Shown: positions 7,535 to 17,138 of the stretch, in pieces
Layout: each line of letters opens with the position of its first letter
Position numbering within the stretch: position 1 is the first letter of the stretch
DNA from: an uncultured Lachnospiraceae bacterium
Lineage (GTDB): Bacteria > Bacillota > Clostridia > Lachnospirales > Lachnospiraceae
Direction of reading: 5' to 3'
NCBI GenBank assembly: GCA_946544235.1
Contig: CAMNMC010000104.1
Span: 1-64,000, forward strand
Length of the DNA stretch: 64,000 nt
Notes under the pieces: model-generated
The model's input: only the letters and a program-made list of their open reading frames with translations
Told to the model about the DNA's origin: nothing
Database searches by the model: none
Translations under genes and position numbers: made by a program

Positions 7535-8917
7535 CTATTTTTTCAGCAGGGAAACACCGACAGAATCTATATTTCCTGCCCCCATAGTTATTAACACATC
7601 ATTTTCTTTTGAATTTTTTTCAAAATATTTTTCTATTGACAAAAAGTCTCCGAGGTACACCGCATCCGTACCCTTTTTATTAAGCAGATCTGCTATATCC
7701 TTTGAAGAAACCTTTCCGTCATCCTTCTCTCTTGCCGCATAAATATCAGCCAGGAGAACATGATCCGCACTTGAAAGTGCTTCTGCAAACTCAGGAAGCA
7801 GCGAATAGGTTCTCGTATAGGTATGAGGCTGAAATGCCACCCACAGTTCACCCTTCTTGATCTCATTTGCGACCTTAAGAGTAGCAGCGATCTCAGTCGG
7901 ATGGTGAGCATAATCATCAACCACGATGGCTCCCTTATCTGTTGTTCCCTTATATTCAAAACGTCTCTTTGCACTGCTGCAGCCGAGAAGTCCTTCCTTG
8001 ATATCATCAAAGGCTATTCCAAGCTCTCTGGCAGCTGCTATAACTGAAAGACTGTTTATCGCATTATGCTTTCCGGTAACGTTAAGCGTGATCTTTCCGA
8101 GCTCCGTTCCTCTCTCAACAACCGTGAACTCAGGTTTACCGAGGCTGTTCAGACTGATATCCTTTGCTATGTAGTCACATTTATCTGACTCACCGAAGGT
8201 TACAACCCTGCAAAGAAGCCCATCCGTCACTCTGCCAAGGCAGTCCATATCACCATTGATCACTATCATGCCTTCCTTCGGAGTCTTCGTTGCAAATACT
8301 CTGAAGGACTCGATTATATTATCAAGATTCTTGAAGAAATCCAGATGATCATTATCAATGTTAAGAATAATACTGATATACGGATTAAAGGAATGGAAGC
8401 TGTTGGTATACTCACATGCCTCTGTTACAAAATAATCCGAACTGCCGACTCTGATGTTTCCGCCGATCATATCAAGCATACCACCGATAGAAACAGTCGG
8501 ATCCTTCTCAGCCTTAAGAAGAACCGAAGTCATCATGGATGTTGTTGTCGTCTTGCCATGGGTTCCCGCAACAGCAACACTGTACTTGTAGAAGGCCATG
8601 ATCTGCCCAAGAAGCTGTGCTCTCGTAAGAAGAGGTATATTTCTCTTCTTAACCTCACAAAACTCCTCATTGTCCTCTCTGATGGCCGCTGTATATACAA
8701 CAGCGTCAATATTATCTGTTATATTTTCCTTAACCTGTCCTATCTTAACCAGGGCACCCTTCTCTTCGAGCATCTTCGTAATATCCGACTCCTTCATATC
8801 AGAACCCGATATACGAAAGCCTTCTTTAAGAAGTATCTCTGCAAGGCCGCTCATGCTTATGCCGCCTATACCCATGAAATATATATGACACGGTTTACTG
8901 AAATCTACTTGAAACAT
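7535..8917 (-). CDS. murC: UDP-N-acetylmuramate--L-alanine ligase
   Basis: Cytoplasmic Mur ligase that adds L-alanine to UDP-MurNAc, the first peptide step of peptidoglycan synthesis. The 460-aa protein has the usual length. The N-terminal Rossmann domain shows GIGGISMSG, the central ATPase carries GTHGKTTT at 118-125, and the NIDNDHLD motif and the C-terminal domain with DDYAHHPTE follow. AAGGAG precedes ATG 8917. It lies 70 bases after the dehydrogenase gene and ends at its own terminator, apart from other mur genes. Confidence 0.97.
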   Translation of the reverse strand: MFQVDFSKPCHIYFMGIGGISMSGLAEILLKEGFRISGSDMKESDITKMLEEKGALVKIGQVKENITDNIDAVVYTAAIREDNEEFCEVKKRNIPLLTRAQLLGQIMAFYKYSVAVAGTHGKTTTTSMMTSVLLKAEKDPTVSIGGMLDMIGGNIRVGSSDYFVTEACEYTNSFHSFNPYISIILNIDNDHLDFFKNLDNIIESFRVFATKTPKEGMIVINGDMDCLGRVTDGLLCRVVTFGESDKCDYIAKDISLNSLGKPEFTVVERGTELGKITLNVTGKHNAINSLSVIAAARELGIAFDDIKEGLLGCSSAKRRFEYKGTTDKGAIVVDDYAHHPTEIAATLKVANEIKKGELWVAFQPHTYTRTYSLLPEFAEALSSADHVLLADIYAAREKDDGKVSSKDIADLLNKKGTDAVYLGDFLSIEKYFEKNSKENDVLITMGAGNIDSVGVSLLKK

Positions 8918-8987
8918 TTATTATGCTCCTTCCACAGGTCATGGCTTACCCATAACCTTTCTATTATCATCTATCATCCCGAATATA

Positions 8988-10118
8988 TTATCCCTGATTC
9001 TTTTCAAAGTCAAATGTAAATGGCAGTCCCAGCTGATCTCTTATGGATATAATATCCTTCTGAACGCCCTCTCCTACAGGCACACCCTTATCCTTACGGA
9101 ATTTCCATACCTCATATTCTTTTTCTCCCGCGGTATAGATTCTGTCCTCTCCAGGAGCTTTTTTAGAAGCCCTGAGGGCTCTGCAGATGTCACCGGCAAT
9201 TTTCTTAAATTCATCCCTGCCCATGAATGCCTCAGGATCAACAACAAAGAAGAAATGTCCCAGATGATACATAGCAGGTTTGCCATCACTTCCGACACCT
9301 GACAGAGACTTCATGAACTGACCGCCTGAAAGTGCTGCCGAAAGTATCTCAACCACGGTTGCATAACCATAGCCCTTATATCCTGCGAGCTCCTCACCGA
9401 TGCCTCCGAGCGGAGCAAGTGCAGCAGTACCGTTAACCAGAGCCGAAAGGATCTCCTCACTGTCCGTAAGAGCCTCTCCATTCTCGGAAATAACAGTACC
9501 TGCAGGTGTCGGTTTACCCGATCTTGCATAGTATTCTATCCTTCCCCTCTGCACTATTGAGGTTGCGCAGTCAAGGCAGAAATTAAACTCTTCATCAGTC
9601 GGAAGCGAGAATGTCAGCGGATTGGTTCCAAGCATATTTTCTACTCCGAAGGTCGGAGCTATTGACGGTCTTGCATTGGTTCCCGTAACACCGATAAGTC
9701 CTTCCTTTGCAGCCATATCCGACCAGTACCCGGCTATTCCGTAATGTGTGGAATTCCTGATTGCACCGCCGGCCATACCATACTGCTTAGCCTTCTCGAT
9801 CAGCTTCTTCATCATATGATGGCTTGCCACCATGCCCATTCCATCATGAGCATCCATCACAACCGTGGTAGGTGTTTCCCTGATAATCTCGATATTTGTC
9901 ACCGGAAGAAGTGTTCCCTTAACGATCCTGTCGATATATATCGGCTTAAACCTGTTGCATCCATGGCTCTCTATTCCTCTCCTGTCCGATTCCAGAAGAA
10001 CGTCCGCACAGATCGCAGCATCCTCCTCCGGAACACCATATCCCTTAAAAACCTCTATCATAAAACTGTTCATCTGCTCCCACGGAACAAATGGTCTTGT
10101 TTCCTTTATCTCACTCAT
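8988..10118 (-). CDS. NAD(P)-dependent malate/L-lactate dehydrogenase family (Ldh_2)
   Basis: Oxidoreductase of the YlbC/YbiC/YiaK type, which is structurally unrelated to classical lactate dehydrogenase. Members act on malate, L-lactate, ureidoglycolate or diketogulonate. Diagnostic segments present are RGIESHGCNRF, NSTHYGIAGYW (catalytic His region), GTNPLTFSLP and DCATS. ATG 10118 with GGAGG seven bases upstream gives 376 aa, the normal size; the open frame continues 17 codons further without a better site. It is divergent from the esterase at 10392 and precedes murC. Substrate cannot be fixed from sequence. Confidence 0.85.
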   Translation of the reverse strand: MSEIKETRPFVPWEQMNSFMIEVFKGYGVPEEDAAICADVLLESDRRGIESHGCNRFKPIYIDRIVKGTLLPVTNIEIIRETPTTVVMDAHDGMGMVASHHMMKKLIEKAKQYGMAGGAIRNSTHYGIAGYWSDMAAKEGLIGVTGTNARPSIAPTFGVENMLGTNPLTFSLPTDEEFNFCLDCATSIVQRGRIEYYARSGKPTPAGTVISENGEALTDSEEILSALVNGTAALAPLGGIGEELAGYKGYGYATVVEILSAALSGGQFMKSLSGVGSDGKPAMYHLGHFFFVVDPEAFMGRDEFKKIAGDICRALRASKKAPGEDRIYTAGEKEYEVWKFRKDKGVPVGEGVQKDIISIRDQLGLPFTFDFEKNQG

Positions 10119-10283
10119 AAAAACTCCCCTCCGTTCTTTAAAATAACGCCCTTTCATAGGAGGACGCACATCCCAGAATCAACGTATTTTCCCAAAAACA
10201 TATACACTTTTATTTTATATCAATTGTATGGCATCGTCAAATTTTTATGGTAATATATAACGCTTTTTCTATGCTCTTTATCT

Positions 10284-10313
10284 TTGACTGAAAAAGTATA
10301 ATTATGTTATAAT
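10284..10313 (+). promoter_or_regulatory. Sigma-A type promoter of the esterase gene
   Basis: TTGACT (10284-10289) and a perfect TATAAT (10308-10313) are separated by 18 bases, about 80 bases upstream of the start codon. Confidence 0.75.
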
Positions 10314-10324
10314 TTATAATGATC

Positions 10325-10370
10325 AAGTGTCGGAATACTATTATTATTCCAGGTTTTTATTCCGGCACTT
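10325..10370 (+). promoter_or_regulatory. 5'-leader stem-loop of the esterase gene
   Basis: AAGTGTCGGAAT (10325-10336) pairs with ATTCCGGCACTT (10359-10370) with one G-U wobble. It begins right at the expected transcription start and ends shortly before the GGAG ribosome binding site, so it could stabilise the message or affect translation. Confidence 0.5.
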
Positions 10371-10391
10371 CACGCTTACAGGAGTTTTACC

Positions 10392-11363
10392 ATGAACAAA
10401 GAGATCAGGGAACTTTTTCCCGAGCGTAATGTTACGCTCACACTATATACTATTGACAATTCACCGGAATTCCTTACGGATGTGAAGAGACCGGCTGTGA
10501 TCATCTGTCCGGGAGGCGGTTATTCGTTTCTCTCCGACAGAGAAGGTGAACCGATAGCGCTCCGCTATCTTGCCGCAGGCTTCCATGCTGCGGTCCTCCG
10601 TTACGGAATTAAAGAATATGCCCCTGCACCGGGACCACTTAAGGATATCGCTGCAGCTGTCGCATATCTTAAAAGCCTTTCAGTAGAACAAAATATTGAC
10701 AGTGAAAATATATTTGTCTGCGGCTTCTCCGCAGGTGCTCACGTTGCCGCACAGCTGGGTGTTTTCTGGGATAACAATGAACTGCTTCCGGAATATAAGG
10801 ATAACACTGAAGCAGTAAGACCGGCAGGCATGATACTTGGATATCCTGTTCTGGATCTTCACTCATCAAACTCACACCTGGATATCGGTATCCAGCCGGG
10901 AGCAGACCCTGCAGCAGTGCAGTTTGATCAGAAGCATCCAAAGATGCCGCTTGACAAGATGTTTATCATGGACGAAAATGAAGGACGCTACTTCATTGAT
11001 TTTGAGGCATCAATGAATGCATATATCTTCGATGGTGAATACACTCCTGAAGAGGAGGATTTTTACAGTCTTCAGAATCAGGTTACTGCCTCTACCGCGC
11101 CTGCATTTATATGGCATAACGGCGATGACGGACTTATTTATCCTACAAACTCGCTTCTTTTTGCAAATGCACTTCAGCGTAACGGCGTACCGTATGAACT
11201 TCACATATTTAACGGAGGCGGCCACGGAGTTTCTCTTGCTGACCACCTTACCGCAAACGATATCAATCAATACTGCCTCCACTCCTCAGTCTGGATGGAT
11301 CAGTCCATCAAATGGATCAACGAGAGGAGTAAGTTTAAAGAAAACATATTAAGTTCTTTATAG
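10392..11363 (+). CDS. Alpha/beta-hydrolase, probable carbohydrate acetyl esterase
   Basis: Cytoplasmic serine hydrolase (323 aa, no signal peptide) of the esterase/lipase fold-3 type used to deacetylate imported sugars. The oxyanion-hole motif PGGGY lies near residue 40 and the nucleophile elbow GFSAG near 112. A His in GGGHGVSLAD near 275 is the likely catalytic base. AGGAG precedes the ATG. It stands at the left end of the galactoside locus and reads divergently from the dehydrogenase. Deacetylation of galactan-derived oligosaccharides is an inference from context; the fold is clear. Confidence 0.82.
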   Translation: MNKEIRELFPERNVTLTLYTIDNSPEFLTDVKRPAVIICPGGGYSFLSDREGEPIALRYLAAGFHAAVLRYGIKEYAPAPGPLKDIAAAVAYLKSLSVEQNIDSENIFVCGFSAGAHVAAQLGVFWDNNELLPEYKDNTEAVRPAGMILGYPVLDLHSSNSHLDIGIQPGADPAAVQFDQKHPKMPLDKMFIMDENEGRYFIDFEASMNAYIFDGEYTPEEEDFYSLQNQVTASTAPAFIWHNGDDGLIYPTNSLLFANALQRNGVPYELHIFNGGGHGVSLADHLTANDINQYCLHSSVWMDQSIKWINERSKFKENILSSL

Positions 11364-11391
11364 CAGCATTTTGTATATAACCTTGAATATA

Positions 11392-11507
11392 TATGCCCCT
11401 GAAGGTGTATCCAAGTGAATCAAAGAGAGGAATAAATATAAAAAAGCTATATGAATAATATATAGAATCAGTCACTATGCAGAAAGAAGGGGCATACATC
11501 TTCTTTC
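11392..11507 (+). promoter_or_regulatory. Possible pseudoknotted leader of the response-regulator gene
   Basis: GAAAGAAG (11482-11489) and CTTCTTTC (11500-11507) form an 8-bp hairpin 30 bases before the start codon. Its loop contains GGGCATA (11490-11496), the exact complement of TATGCCC at 11392-11398, which would permit a pseudoknot. I see no other feature in the 174-base gap. Confidence 0.35.
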
Positions 11508-11537
11508 GTCAGGAATAATCAATCAAGGATGTTTTTT

Positions 11538-13214
11538 ATGTATCGAGTTGTAATTGCAGATGATGAAAAAATAATACGAATGGGACTCCGCAGCATTATC
11601 GACTGGGAAGCACAGGGCTTCACTATCGTCGGCGAAGCTTCAAACGGAAGCGAGGTTCTGCGTGCCATCGAGGACTATGCTCCCGATGTAACCCTCATCG
11701 ATATCCGTATGCCTAGAATAAGCGGTCTCGATGCTATTAAAACCGCCCGCGAATCAGGCTTTTCGGGTAGATTTATCGTGCTTTCCGGCTACTCAGATTT
11801 TGAATATGCACAGACTGCCATCAATTACAATGTCACTTCCTATCTTACCAAGCCTGTTGATACCGATAAGCTTATCGAAGTACTTGCACGTATCAAGGAT
11901 GAGCTTGATGCCGAAGAAGAAGCAAGACAGTCCAAGGATGACTTTATGAGCAAGGCTCGTAAACAGCTTCTGCGCGGACTTCTGACAGGTGAGCTTAAGC
12001 TGAGTGACAACGAGAAGAATGATCTCAACCTTAATCACAGGAGCTACCAGGTTATTTTCTGTGAGAAATACAGTCTTAATGTTGCAGACCAGTCTTACAA
12101 TCTGTCTGATCTTCTCCGCGTTACCAACCAGAATGAAACCGAGATAGAGAACATCTCCCTCGACGGCAGAAATGTGATTCTTCTTAAGGGCGATCATCCA
12201 ATTGAAAAGCTTAATCTGATGATTGATAAATTCAGCGGCGAGCTTCCTCCTGAGAAGAACTCTCCTCTTGATTCCATATTTATCGCCTGCGGCAGCGTAG
12301 TGTCTGAAGCCGACGAAATCTCCAGATCCTACAACGAAGCGCTTGAAATGCTGCTTCACCGATTCTTCAGCGATAAAAATCAGCATACAATGCTGTACAG
12401 TGACTACCATCATACCGGCGATGATGATAATGTTGCAGAGAGTACTATTGATACTGACAATATCAAAACCGCACCGGTTGACAGCAATGATACAACTGCT
12501 GCAAACTCAGACAATACAGCTCAGGATATTTCATCATCTCTCAGTCCTGCCGACAAACAGCATTTACGTGAAGAAAAGATCAACGAGTATTCTACTCTTC
12601 TCGTAAATAATATTCAGGTATTTAACAGGAACAAGATTGCAGAGACCCTGAAGAAGCTTCAGGATGAACTATATAGCGCTCCTCTCTCGATCAGAGATGA
12701 AAAGGATCTTCTGGTAGATATCTACCTCAAGATCAAGGAGAAGCTCATGGTACTCTTCAGCCAGACCGAGATACCTTTCATGGCAAATTCGGAAGCAATA
12801 AGCTTCATAATGAACAGCCATTATCTCCATGAAATCGTACTGTTCCTGACTGAGCAGTTTGACATGGTTATGACCTCGATCGGTTACTCATCAAGAGACA
12901 GTATCATTGATGATGTTATCTACTATATTGAGCATAATTATCAGTCAAATATCACTCTCGAAAATATAGCTCCTCTCTTCGGCTACAACAGTTCATATCT
13001 GGGTAAGATCTTCAGCAAGAAGCTGGGAACCAACTTTAACTCTTATCTTGATAACGTACGTGTGGATCATGCCAAGGAGATCCTGCTCGGCACAAAGATA
13101 CAGGTTTATAAGGTTGCCGAAATGGTCGGCTACAAGAACGTTGATTACTTCCATATAAAGTTCAAGAAAAACACCGGAATAAGTCCGGCTGAATACAGAA
13201 AGCAGAATGTATAA
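11538..13214 (+). CDS. YesN-type response regulator with AraC DNA-binding domain
   Basis: Transcription factor of a two-component system for sugar uptake. The receiver domain (1-120) has the acidic pair DD at 8-9, phospho-acceptor Asp55 in LIDIRMP and the conserved Lys in LTKPVD. A long middle region (about 140-440) of the usual YesN type includes an acidic Asn/Thr/Asp-rich insert near 300-335. The last 105 residues are a double helix-turn-helix AraC domain ending in the typical YFHIKFKKNTGISPAEYR. ATG 11538 is preferred: the earlier ATG at 11529 lies inside the ribosome binding site AAGGATG. The likely partner is the kinase at 21241-23115. Confidence 0.9.
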   Translation: MYRVVIADDEKIIRMGLRSIIDWEAQGFTIVGEASNGSEVLRAIEDYAPDVTLIDIRMPRISGLDAIKTARESGFSGRFIVLSGYSDFEYAQTAINYNVTSYLTKPVDTDKLIEVLARIKDELDAEEEARQSKDDFMSKARKQLLRGLLTGELKLSDNEKNDLNLNHRSYQVIFCEKYSLNVADQSYNLSDLLRVTNQNETEIENISLDGRNVILLKGDHPIEKLNLMIDKFSGELPPEKNSPLDSIFIACGSVVSEADEISRSYNEALEMLLHRFFSDKNQHTMLYSDYHHTGDDDNVAESTIDTDNIKTAPVDSNDTTAANSDNTAQDISSSLSPADKQHLREEKINEYSTLLVNNIQVFNRNKIAETLKKLQDELYSAPLSIRDEKDLLVDIYLKIKEKLMVLFSQTEIPFMANSEAISFIMNSHYLHEIVLFLTEQFDMVMTSIGYSSRDSIIDDVIYYIEHNYQSNITLENIAPLFGYNSSYLGKIFSKKLGTNFNSYLDNVRVDHAKEILLGTKIQVYKVAEMVGYKNVDYFHIKFKKNTGISPAEYRKQNV

Positions 13215-13305
13215 TAAAACAAACAATAAAAAGTATTTATTATTTGTCTTATCCACACATCCCCCGGAGGGATTTTGTATAACAGGAACATAATTCTATG
13301 AAATA

Positions 13306-13378
13306 AAAAAACATGCGGCAGTATATTGTCAGGTTGTATTTGACTACAACTGATCATATATACTGCCGCATGTTTTTT
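13306..13378. terminator. Bidirectional terminator between the regulator and yesL-like genes
   Basis: A 21-bp stem (arms 13306-13326 and 13358-13378) with A-run and T-run at its feet serves the two converging genes. The loop holds a further small hairpin (GTTGTA/TACAAC). The gap 13215-13457 contains nothing else except a copy of the motif CATCCCCCGGAGGG near 13258. Confidence 0.88.
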
Positions 13379-13457
13379 ACTACTATTATGTGTTACCGAA
13401 TAACACTCGTTTCCGTTTATTGATTCTTTAATGATCGTCCATTACTGTTTCAGATTA

Positions 13458-14126
13458 TTATAACGATTCATTACTGTCAGGATCCTCATAATACTCAACG
13501 CCGTCTTCGGTATTTTTCTTCTGAATATCCTTAAATATAGGTCCCGCAAACATGCAGACTGTAAGTATAATGCATGCCGGGCCAATTATAAACCCTATAA
13601 ATATCATCATCATATTCCAGATGAAGGCCGCACTTTCAATCACAAGAATGATAAGAAGCAGGAATGTCCTTCCGAAATATCTTGTTGCTATCCTGAAGGA
13701 ATTGGTAATGGTATTTTTCAGTGTATTTACATATCTCGCAGAAAGTGCAAAGCTGTAAACAAAGCCACAGAAGAATATCGCACCTGACAGGAAGCCCCAG
13801 ATCAGAAGAAATATTGTCGCATCCTCTATCTTATTGAAAAGTTCAAAATCCATATATACGGTATAAAATGCGATCACCGCCATGATTCCGAGCGGAAGTC
13901 CCTGTTTAAGATTCTTCTTATATGATTTGATGAACTGCTTTACAATATATCCTTCTCTGTTATCAACCATTTTAAGACCTATATCAGAGGCAGCTACGGT
14001 CGATACACCGATAGTAAGTCCGAGACCGATGATAGTACCGACAAGCCAGCACATGCTAAGGATAAACATATTCATAAGTGTTGTCATAAATCTGTATAAC
14101 GGCCCGTCTATATCAAACATCTTCAT
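13458..14126 (-). CDS. YesL-like membrane protein (DUF624)
   Basis: Small integral membrane protein (222 aa) with about five hydrophobic segments. It starts with the family signature FDIDGPLYRFM and carries the conserved GLTIG segment in the first membrane span. DUF624 proteins almost always sit beside LplABC-type sugar transporters and YesM/YesN two-component genes, as here, but their biochemical role is not established. GAGGTG precedes the ATG. It follows the binding-protein gene by about 200 bases with a strong hairpin between them. Confidence 0.85.
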   Translation of the reverse strand: MKMFDIDGPLYRFMTTLMNMFILSMCWLVGTIIGLGLTIGVSTVAASDIGLKMVDNREGYIVKQFIKSYKKNLKQGLPLGIMAVIAFYTVYMDFELFNKIEDATIFLLIWGFLSGAIFFCGFVYSFALSARYVNTLKNTITNSFRIATRYFGRTFLLLIILVIESAAFIWNMMMIFIGFIIGPACIILTVCMFAGPIFKDIQKKNTEDGVEYYEDPDSNESL

Positions 14127-14250
14127 CCTTCTTCACCTCTCTTCTTCTGTCTTATCATTATATCAAAAGCCACCTGTATAATATATCATAAAGTATATAT
14201 CTTCATCAACATTAACATATAACAGTGCGTTCTGTTACCGCCTATTATAT

Positions 14251-14287
14251 TTCATCCCGATAGAGCGTTTTGCTCCATCGGGATGAA
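14251..14287 (-). promoter_or_regulatory. Intercistronic stem-loop after the binding-protein gene
   Basis: An 11-bp stem (arms 14251-14261 and 14277-14287) contains an inner GAGC/GCTC pair. It lacks a T-run on either strand, so it is less likely a terminator than a 3'-end stabiliser that raises the level of binding-protein mRNA over yesL. Confidence 0.5.
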
Positions 14288-14328
14288 TACTGATTATATC
14301 ATTTAATTAGTTTTTTATTCCAGTCAGA

Positions 14329-16074
14329 TTAGTTAGCAACCTCATCTTCAGCTGCCTTACGTAATTTAGCCTGCTCATTTGTCCAGTCCCAGCACTCCTG
14401 GTAACCGTAACCCTTAGCCTGAGCCTTCATACCATTAACGATCTTTGTGTACTCTGCATCAGACTCAGCATAGATAGCCTTCCATGAGTTCTCACGGATA
14501 CACTTTGTAACCTGAGCCCATGTTGTCTTAAGTTCATCCGATCTTGTAGCCATAACGAACTTAGAACCAGGTGATACTACATAATTTCCGCTGAGCATGT
14601 ACTCATTGGTTGTTGAACATCCTGTGTAATCTCTCCAGTCCTGATCAACATCACAAAGTGCTTCTGTCTGGTTTGACTTCCAGTTTTCATCATTATATGT
14701 CTCGCCGTTTGATTCAGGGTTAGAAGCATCGAGTGACCATGTAACCATGTTTATCTGGCACTGACCATCCTTGAAGGTTCCTGTAAAGCCGTTTCCTTCA
14801 AGAACTGTAGAACCGTCAGCGTTTGTCTTCTTACCAAGCTCTGTAAAGTAAGTATTTCCGTCTTCGTCGTAATCCCAGGTAACTCCCTTAGGACCATATT
14901 CCATTGTAAGACGTCCTTCAGGTGTACAGTAGTAATTGATGATCTCCATACATACTTCTGGATATTCTGCATTTGCACCGATTGCCCAGTAGTTGTTGCT
15001 TCCGAATACGTTAAGACCATAAACGATAGGTGAAGCATTCTTTGGTGTAAGGCTTCTCATCATCTTGCCGTCAGCCATATGCTCAGGTGTATTATAAGCA
15101 AGACATCCTGCATAGTTGAAGATTGAGAAGAAAGTACCGCTGCTTCGTACCTTCTGGATCATTGTATCGTAGGTTGTTGTCATTGAATCCGGATCAAGAA
15201 GATCGTTCATGTAAAGCTTATGATAGAAATCAAGCATCTCAAGATATGGAGATCCATCATCAAGAGCACCGTGGAACTCACCTGTTGAAGGATCATAGAG
15301 ACCGATACCAAACTCATCATAGCCATAGAAAGCTGTAGCGGTTGACTTTACGTACATAACCATGTCACCATCCCAGTCAGGCCAGAGTGAAGCTGCATAG
15401 GTTTCCTTGCCATTTTCATCTGTTGGGCAGATTTCCTTCATCTGCTTAAATACTTCTACAAGATCATCCATAGTCTTAACTTCCGGATAACCAAGCTGTG
15501 CATAAAGATCCCATCTGATATCCCAGGTGTAGAAGAAGCTCTGAAGATCCTGGCTGTTTGTAGCAACCTCATATCCGAGGCCATAGATCTTACCGTCGCT
15601 GCTCATCTCCCTGTTCTTCTCTAAAGCATAAGGCATATGCTCTACTATATATGGACCGTAATCCTTGAGGATATCATCCTCCTCCCAGTCAAAGAGAAGT
15701 CCTGCATCACGTGCCTGGATGTAATCTGCTTCAGAACCGAAAGCTATGATATCACCAAGGTTTCCTGATTCCATTCTTGTATCGAAAACGCCTTCTCCGT
15801 TTGGTACGATATTCAGTTCAACATTGAACTTATCCTTAAGTATCTTTGCTGTCCATCCTGCCTGCATTCCGGAATAGTTTGCTCTCTCGGAAAATACATT
15901 GAGTGTTACTGCCGGTCTTGATGAGCCGCCGCCTTCTCCTGTATCTCCGCCGCCTTCTCCGCTGCCACCATCATTCTTCTTGCCGCAAGCTCCGAATGAT
16001 CCGAGCATTGTAAGGGCTGCCAGTCCGATAGCAGCTGTTTTTCTTATTGATTTTTTTGAAAAAAGCTTCTTCAT
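14329..16074 (-). CDS. Lipoprotein sugar-binding protein of an LplABC-type ABC transporter
   Basis: Extracellular solute-binding protein (581 aa) anchored to the membrane. The signal peptide ends in a lipobox GSFGAC with Cys30. A Gly/Asp/Glu-rich spacer follows, then a large family-1-like binding fold of LplA size. GGAGGG lies six bases before ATG 16074; the frame is open nine codons further but without a site. It is followed by the permease genes upstream on the same strand (order permease LplB-like, permease LplC-like, binding protein). The ligand is probably a galacto-oligosaccharide, judged from the GH42 and GH53 genes; sequence alone does not prove it. Confidence 0.9.
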   Translation of the reverse strand: MKKLFSKKSIRKTAAIGLAALTMLGSFGACGKKNDGGSGEGGGDTGEGGGSSRPAVTLNVFSERANYSGMQAGWTAKILKDKFNVELNIVPNGEGVFDTRMESGNLGDIIAFGSEADYIQARDAGLLFDWEEDDILKDYGPYIVEHMPYALEKNREMSSDGKIYGLGYEVATNSQDLQSFFYTWDIRWDLYAQLGYPEVKTMDDLVEVFKQMKEICPTDENGKETYAASLWPDWDGDMVMYVKSTATAFYGYDEFGIGLYDPSTGEFHGALDDGSPYLEMLDFYHKLYMNDLLDPDSMTTTYDTMIQKVRSSGTFFSIFNYAGCLAYNTPEHMADGKMMRSLTPKNASPIVYGLNVFGSNNYWAIGANAEYPEVCMEIINYYCTPEGRLTMEYGPKGVTWDYDEDGNTYFTELGKKTNADGSTVLEGNGFTGTFKDGQCQINMVTWSLDASNPESNGETYNDENWKSNQTEALCDVDQDWRDYTGCSTTNEYMLSGNYVVSPGSKFVMATRSDELKTTWAQVTKCIRENSWKAIYAESDAEYTKIVNGMKAQAKGYGYQECWDWTNEQAKLRKAAEDEVAN

Positions 16075-16124
16075 TTTATCCCTCCGTATTTTATATATCA
16101 TTATATGCTTTTATAACCTTAGCA

Positions 16125-17123
16125 TTAACCCTTGACAGCTCCGAGCATGATACCTTCCTCGAAATACCTCTGCATGAAAGGATATACAAGGAGTATAGGT
16201 ATAACTGAAACCATCGAAACGGTATATTTTATGATAAGACCGTTGTTTGCGTAATCGAGTGCCGCATTGCTTCCGGCATTTCCGCTGTTCATAACTGTTG
16301 CAAGGTTGTTACTTGTATTCAGATAGATATAAAGTCTATGCTGAAGTGTATACAGGTTTGGTGAGTCTGACATGAGGATCAGGGAATCCTGGAAGCTGTT
16401 CCAGTTTCCTACCGCACCGAATATCGCTACTGTTGCGAGTATCGGCTTTGACAGCGGCCAGATGATCTTCCTGAATACCTGCATGAATGATGCACCATCT
16501 ATAAATGCACTTTCCTCCAGTTCGGCAGGTATTGATTCTATGTATGTCTTAACAAGTATGATATTATATGGTGCTACTATACCAGGTATGATGTATGCTG
16601 CGAAGCTGTTGGTAAGACCGAGCATCTGCATATTTAAGTACCATGGAATGAGACCTGCATTGAAATACATTGTTATTACGAGGAATCTGTAGAAGAACTT
16701 TCTTCCCCACATTTCCTTCTTGGTTACAAGGTAGCCCACGAAGGCTGATGCAAGAACCATGAGTGATGTTCCGATGATAGTTCTTGCTACTGAAACAAGT
16801 ACTGCATTTCCGAGATCGCTGGCATTTCTGAGTGCGATGTAATTCTGTATATTAAGTCCTCTCGGTATGAAGTTTATCGAACCGCTGCTTACCAGCTTCG
16901 CATCAGATATTGTATTGATGAAAAGATAGTAGAACGGGAATATACACGAAATCGTGAATATTATAAAAAACAAGTAATCAAATATGTAGAAAGCTATGTC
17001 GCCGCCACTGTATTTATGCTTTGCACTCTTGGCATTTATCTTGATCGTCTGGCCCTCAGGTGTTGTGGCAAGGACTATTTTTCTTTTGTCTTTTCTTTTT
17101 AGATCTTTCTCTCCGACTTCCAC
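16125..17123 (-). CDS. Sugar ABC transporter permease, LplC/YtcP type
   Basis: Membrane subunit (332 aa, six predicted spans) of a CUT1-type importer. The cytoplasmic EAA loop reads EESAFIDGASFMQVF and would contact the ATPase. The protein ends with QRYFEEGIMLGAVKG, the usual LplC terminus. The start is GTG 17123 with AGGAGG nine bases upstream. A basic N-terminal extension of about 40 residues precedes the first span. No ATPase gene lies in the window, so the transporter must borrow a shared MsmK-like ATPase, as is common for this group. Confidence 0.93.
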   Translation of the reverse strand: MEVGEKDLKRKDKRKIVLATTPEGQTIKINAKSAKHKYSGGDIAFYIFDYLFFIIFTISCIFPFYYLFINTISDAKLVSSGSINFIPRGLNIQNYIALRNASDLGNAVLVSVARTIIGTSLMVLASAFVGYLVTKKEMWGRKFFYRFLVITMYFNAGLIPWYLNMQMLGLTNSFAAYIIPGIVAPYNIILVKTYIESIPAELEESAFIDGASFMQVFRKIIWPLSKPILATVAIFGAVGNWNSFQDSLILMSDSPNLYTLQHRLYIYLNTSNNLATVMNSGNAGSNAALDYANNGLIIKYTVSMVSVIPILLVYPFMQRYFEEGIMLGAVKG

Positions 17124-17138
17124 TTAAGAACACCTCCT

